Shown one piece after another: positions 61,448-64,000 of a DNA stretch of 64,000 nucleotides (its first letter is position 1; each line of letters opens with the position of its first letter). Under the pieces are notes generated by a model, which was not told where the DNA came from, did not search any database, and saw only the letters and a list, made by a program, of their open reading frames with translations. The stretch covers positions 8,468,822-8,532,821 of the forward strand of contig NC_033629.1 in the NCBI RefSeq assembly GCF_001540865.1, written 5' to 3'. A program made the translations under genes and the position numbers. The DNA is from Ananas comosus (Eukaryota > Streptophyta > Magnoliopsida > Poales > Bromeliaceae).

Positions 61448-63091
61448 CTAAGACGAAGAGCAAGGAAAGATATCACCTTTCCGAATCCAAACTTGTCGGA
61501 TTTTGCGTTGTCTTGTCTTGTTGACGTTAAGCACAATTTGCTTTGATTTTTGATCAACCGTTGGTCGTTTCGTTGCTTGAGGCTTTGGTTGGAATTGTTG
61601 ATGAAACTTTGAATTCCAGTTTGCTTGTGGGTATGGTCGAACTTGACGTTGCGGCTTAGAAGTCCGGTTCCCTCGAGGTACTCGACTCACTTGATTTTTC
61701 TTTTGATTCCGTAGGGGAAGGCGAGTTGTAAATGATGCCGATTGAGGTTTAGACATTGCCGATTGATTCTTCTTTTTGTTATTTGGGCAATTCTTTTTAA
61801 TGTGTCCTTTGATGCCACATTTATGACACACCTTCTCTTTCGAAGTTGTTGAGACTTTAGAAGTTGATTTTGAAACCGTCTCAACACATGTCTTTCATAT
61901 CCGAGGCCCAACTTGCTCGTTTGACCTAATCCAAGCATATGATCTAATTTCTTTGAACCGGAAGAGCATTTTTGTATTTCGGATTGAAGTTGACGAACTT
62001 GATTGGTCAATGACTTGTTGGAAGTGTGCGATTCCTCGAATTGTTGCTCCAAAAATCCAATCTTGTCTTTATAAGATTTGATCGTTGATTCCGCTTCATC
62101 AAGCTTTTCTTGGAGGATTGAACGATCTTTCAAATTTGATTCCCTTTCCTCCTCAAGAGCATTATTCATGGTCTTCAAATTTTTGTTCTCCTCTTCAATG
62201 TCCAATAAACGCTGTCTCAACTTCTTATTGTGCTTGGTCATCTTTTTCGAATCAATAAGAAGTTAGTTGTATGCTTCCGCTATATCCTCGTCATTCGATT
62301 CCTCCTCGCTTTCGCCAATATCGCTCGAAGTACCTTGCACGGAAGGAGAAACACTAGAATTAATAACAATAGAGGATAAGCACATAACATTAGACGAAGG
62401 TAAAGAATTATTAGCAATTAAAGCAATATGTTTACCCTTTTCTTCGTCACTTGAAGATGATTCACTTGAAGTAGAATCATCCCAAGTTTTTGCTTGCAAA
62501 GTCTTTTGTCTATAAGTCTTCTTAGAGGGACAATCCGTTGTAATGTGACCGTAGCCTTTTCATTTGTAGCATTGGATTTCCCCTTCAAATTCATCTTTTT
62601 CATTCGAAGACTTTACAAGTTTTTTATCCTTAGATTTTAAATTAGAAGAATGCTTAGAAGAGGATTTAAGCTTCGAAGATGAAGGTTTATTCGATTTGCT
62701 CTTTTGAAAATTTCGGCGAAACTTCTTCATGAGGAGCGCAAGTTGATGTTCGAAATCGGCGAGCGAAATATCTCTGTCGGAATCCGAGTTGTCTTCTTCT
62801 TTCTTTGTTGATTTGAGTGCAACCCCTATGCTTTTAGAAAAAGACTTGGAAGAAGATGGGTTAGTAGGAAAAGTCATCTCATACGTTTGTAAAGCGCCTA
62901 CTAACTCTTCGACTTTCATATCGTTCGGATCCTTAACGGTTTCGATCGCGGCAACCTTTGCTCGAAAGCGTTCCGGAAGAGTTCGAAGAATCTTTCTAAC
63001 AACTTTAGCATTCGGGATTTTCTCTCCCAAGTTAGCGCATGTATTGACTACGTCTTGTAGACGCGTATAGTACTCGGTAAAGGTCTCATTT
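61448..63091 (-). pseudogene. Copia element C gag (broken), Sirevirus-like
   Basis: In order on the - strand: capsid-type segment (VVRKILRTLPERFRAKVAAI; EELVGALQTYEM), Ser/Lys-rich linker, a first zinc knuckle in which a TGA stop replaces the second Cys (after IQCYK, near 62562), an acidic Ser-rich stretch, a long coiled coil (RQRLLDIEEENKNLKTMNNA through QLQSEIQK), and a second, intact knuckle C-H-K-C-GIKG-H-IKKN-C near 61830. It ends in a Lys/Gln-rich tail with QVWIRKGDIF. Further breaks: a stop after EAYN (near 62263) and a frameshift near 61900. The N-terminus is cut at 63091 by LTR D. A coiled coil in Gag fits Sireviruses, whose Gag is reported to bind dynein light chain LC8. Confidence 0.8.
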
Positions 63092-64000
63092 TGTTAGGTC
63101 CTATGTGTTGGCAAGTTTCGTGGGTCGAGTCGGAGTCTTGAAGAAGTCCGGAGCGGAGTATTAAAGATCGAAGAATCCAAGACTTCGAAGATCGAGAAAG
63201 GACGCAAAACACGTAAAACATGAATCACGATGCTTAGGTAAGCTTTAAATTCCAGTGTTTATGGTGATTCATACTTAATTAAATGGTTTTAGAATCATGT
63301 TTTCAAGTTGTAATTGATTAGAAAGTTTCTAAGAGCTTTGTAAAACCGAAACAATGCATTTTCAGCGAAAATTGCATTGTTGTAGTACCGGTACAAGAGT
63401 TTTCTGTACGGGTACAGCCATAAGAGTTTGCGCAGATTGTTTGATGGTTGTTCCGGTACAACCATCATGCTGTACCGTACAAGCCCTGTCTTCCTGGTAC
63501 AAGATGCAGTCTGTCCAGGGGTACAGAAGCTTCGCAGAAAAACTCTCCGTCATGCTGTACCACTGGACAGCTTTCCTTGTTCCGGTACAAGGTGCCATTT
63601 TGGAAAGAAACTTTCTAATTCTATTCCGTTTTGATTCCGAAAGTCTATAAATAAGCTATAGGGTTCTCTAACTGATTAAGCATCATAAGAATTATACATG
63701 TTTGAGAAACCCTAGAGGCCTCGGATTTCATTCTAAACCTATTTTCTACAAATTAGCCTCTTTAGATCAAATCGAGATATCGTTTCGCATTCTCTATATG
63801 TCGATTTGATCTCCGCTTCGCTTGGAGTTCTATTCCCTGATTTTCTACGGATACTCCTAAGCGAAGGATCACCCATATCTGATGCTCTTCATGAACGGCG
63901 TCGTGGATTCGGCGTGAACAAAGGCGGTTCGTGGATTCGGATCGTTGGCTCGTGGATTCGAGTGGCGTTGTGGATTCGCGTGATTGAAGCTTCGTGGCCG
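63092..64000 (+). repeat. LTR of copia element D, running off the window
   Basis: It begins TGTTAGGTCCTATGTGTTGG, on the strand opposite to the gag it interrupts. A degenerate palindrome cluster (63384-63590) and CTATAAATAA (63645-63654) are placed as in LTRs B and C. The last 5 bases before it are CATTT; the matching duplication would lie outside the window. Confidence 0.8.

Overview
This is plant nuclear DNA dominated by one very long gene and by layers of transposable elements. The GC-rich first exon, the style of the repeats, and the retrotransposon primer-binding sites (complementary to initiator-Met tRNA) suggest a monocot. The microsatellite-edged MITEs and GTGCC-rich elements remind me of a bromeliad such as pineapple, but that is an impression, not something I can test.

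Positions 84-40486 (+ strand) hold a complete, uninterrupted 19-exon gene for mitochondrial NAD-dependent malic enzyme, of the NAD-ME1 / 62-kDa alpha-subunit type. Its 1,908 coding bases are spread over 40.4 kb. Every exon junction keeps frame and gives a 635-residue protein with all active-site motifs. Intron 3 uses a GC donor. Introns 4 (10.1 kb), 6 (5.3 kb), 12 (1.9 kb) and 15 (12.9 kb) are swollen by insertions.

Intron 4 holds a Ty1/copia element on the - strand, broken by a MULE with a 9-bp target duplication. The MULE is itself broken by two hAT-like elements with perfect 8-bp duplications. Intron 6 holds a probable solo LTR. Intron 12 holds MITEs bounded by (GA)n/(TA)n tracts. Intron 15 holds a nearly complete Ty3/gypsy element (- strand, LTRs 26660-29123 and 34656-37272) that landed in a MITE and later received a hAT-like element.

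Downstream of the gene (40.5-64 kb) there is only mobile DNA: a copia LTR with a 1.6-kb GC-rich transposon inside it (41134-43846); a hAT MITE (44877-45369); a MULE region with a truncated MuDR-type transposase, tandem protein repeats, perfect palindromes and an assembly gap (about 48.1-52.4 kb); a run of microsatellite-edged MITEs (52.4-55.8 kb); a gypsy fragment; and a Sirevirus-like copia element on the - strand with gag and an intact env-position ORF but no recognisable pol (56.8-63.1 kb). That gag is cut by another LTR of the same family, which runs off the window.

The most interesting signals are these. (1) Clusters of the palindrome GTACCGGTAC sit at the same place, in U3 a short way upstream of a CTATAAATAA TATA box, in LTRs of both the gypsy and the copia families; one gypsy LTR has the palindrome-plus-TATA block tandemly duplicated. 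(2) A hAT-like family carries exact 8-bp target duplications at most of its copies. (3) At least two N positions appear to be assembly joins: one places a transposon-free and a transposon-containing version of the same site in series, the other is an unmerged 78-bp overlap.
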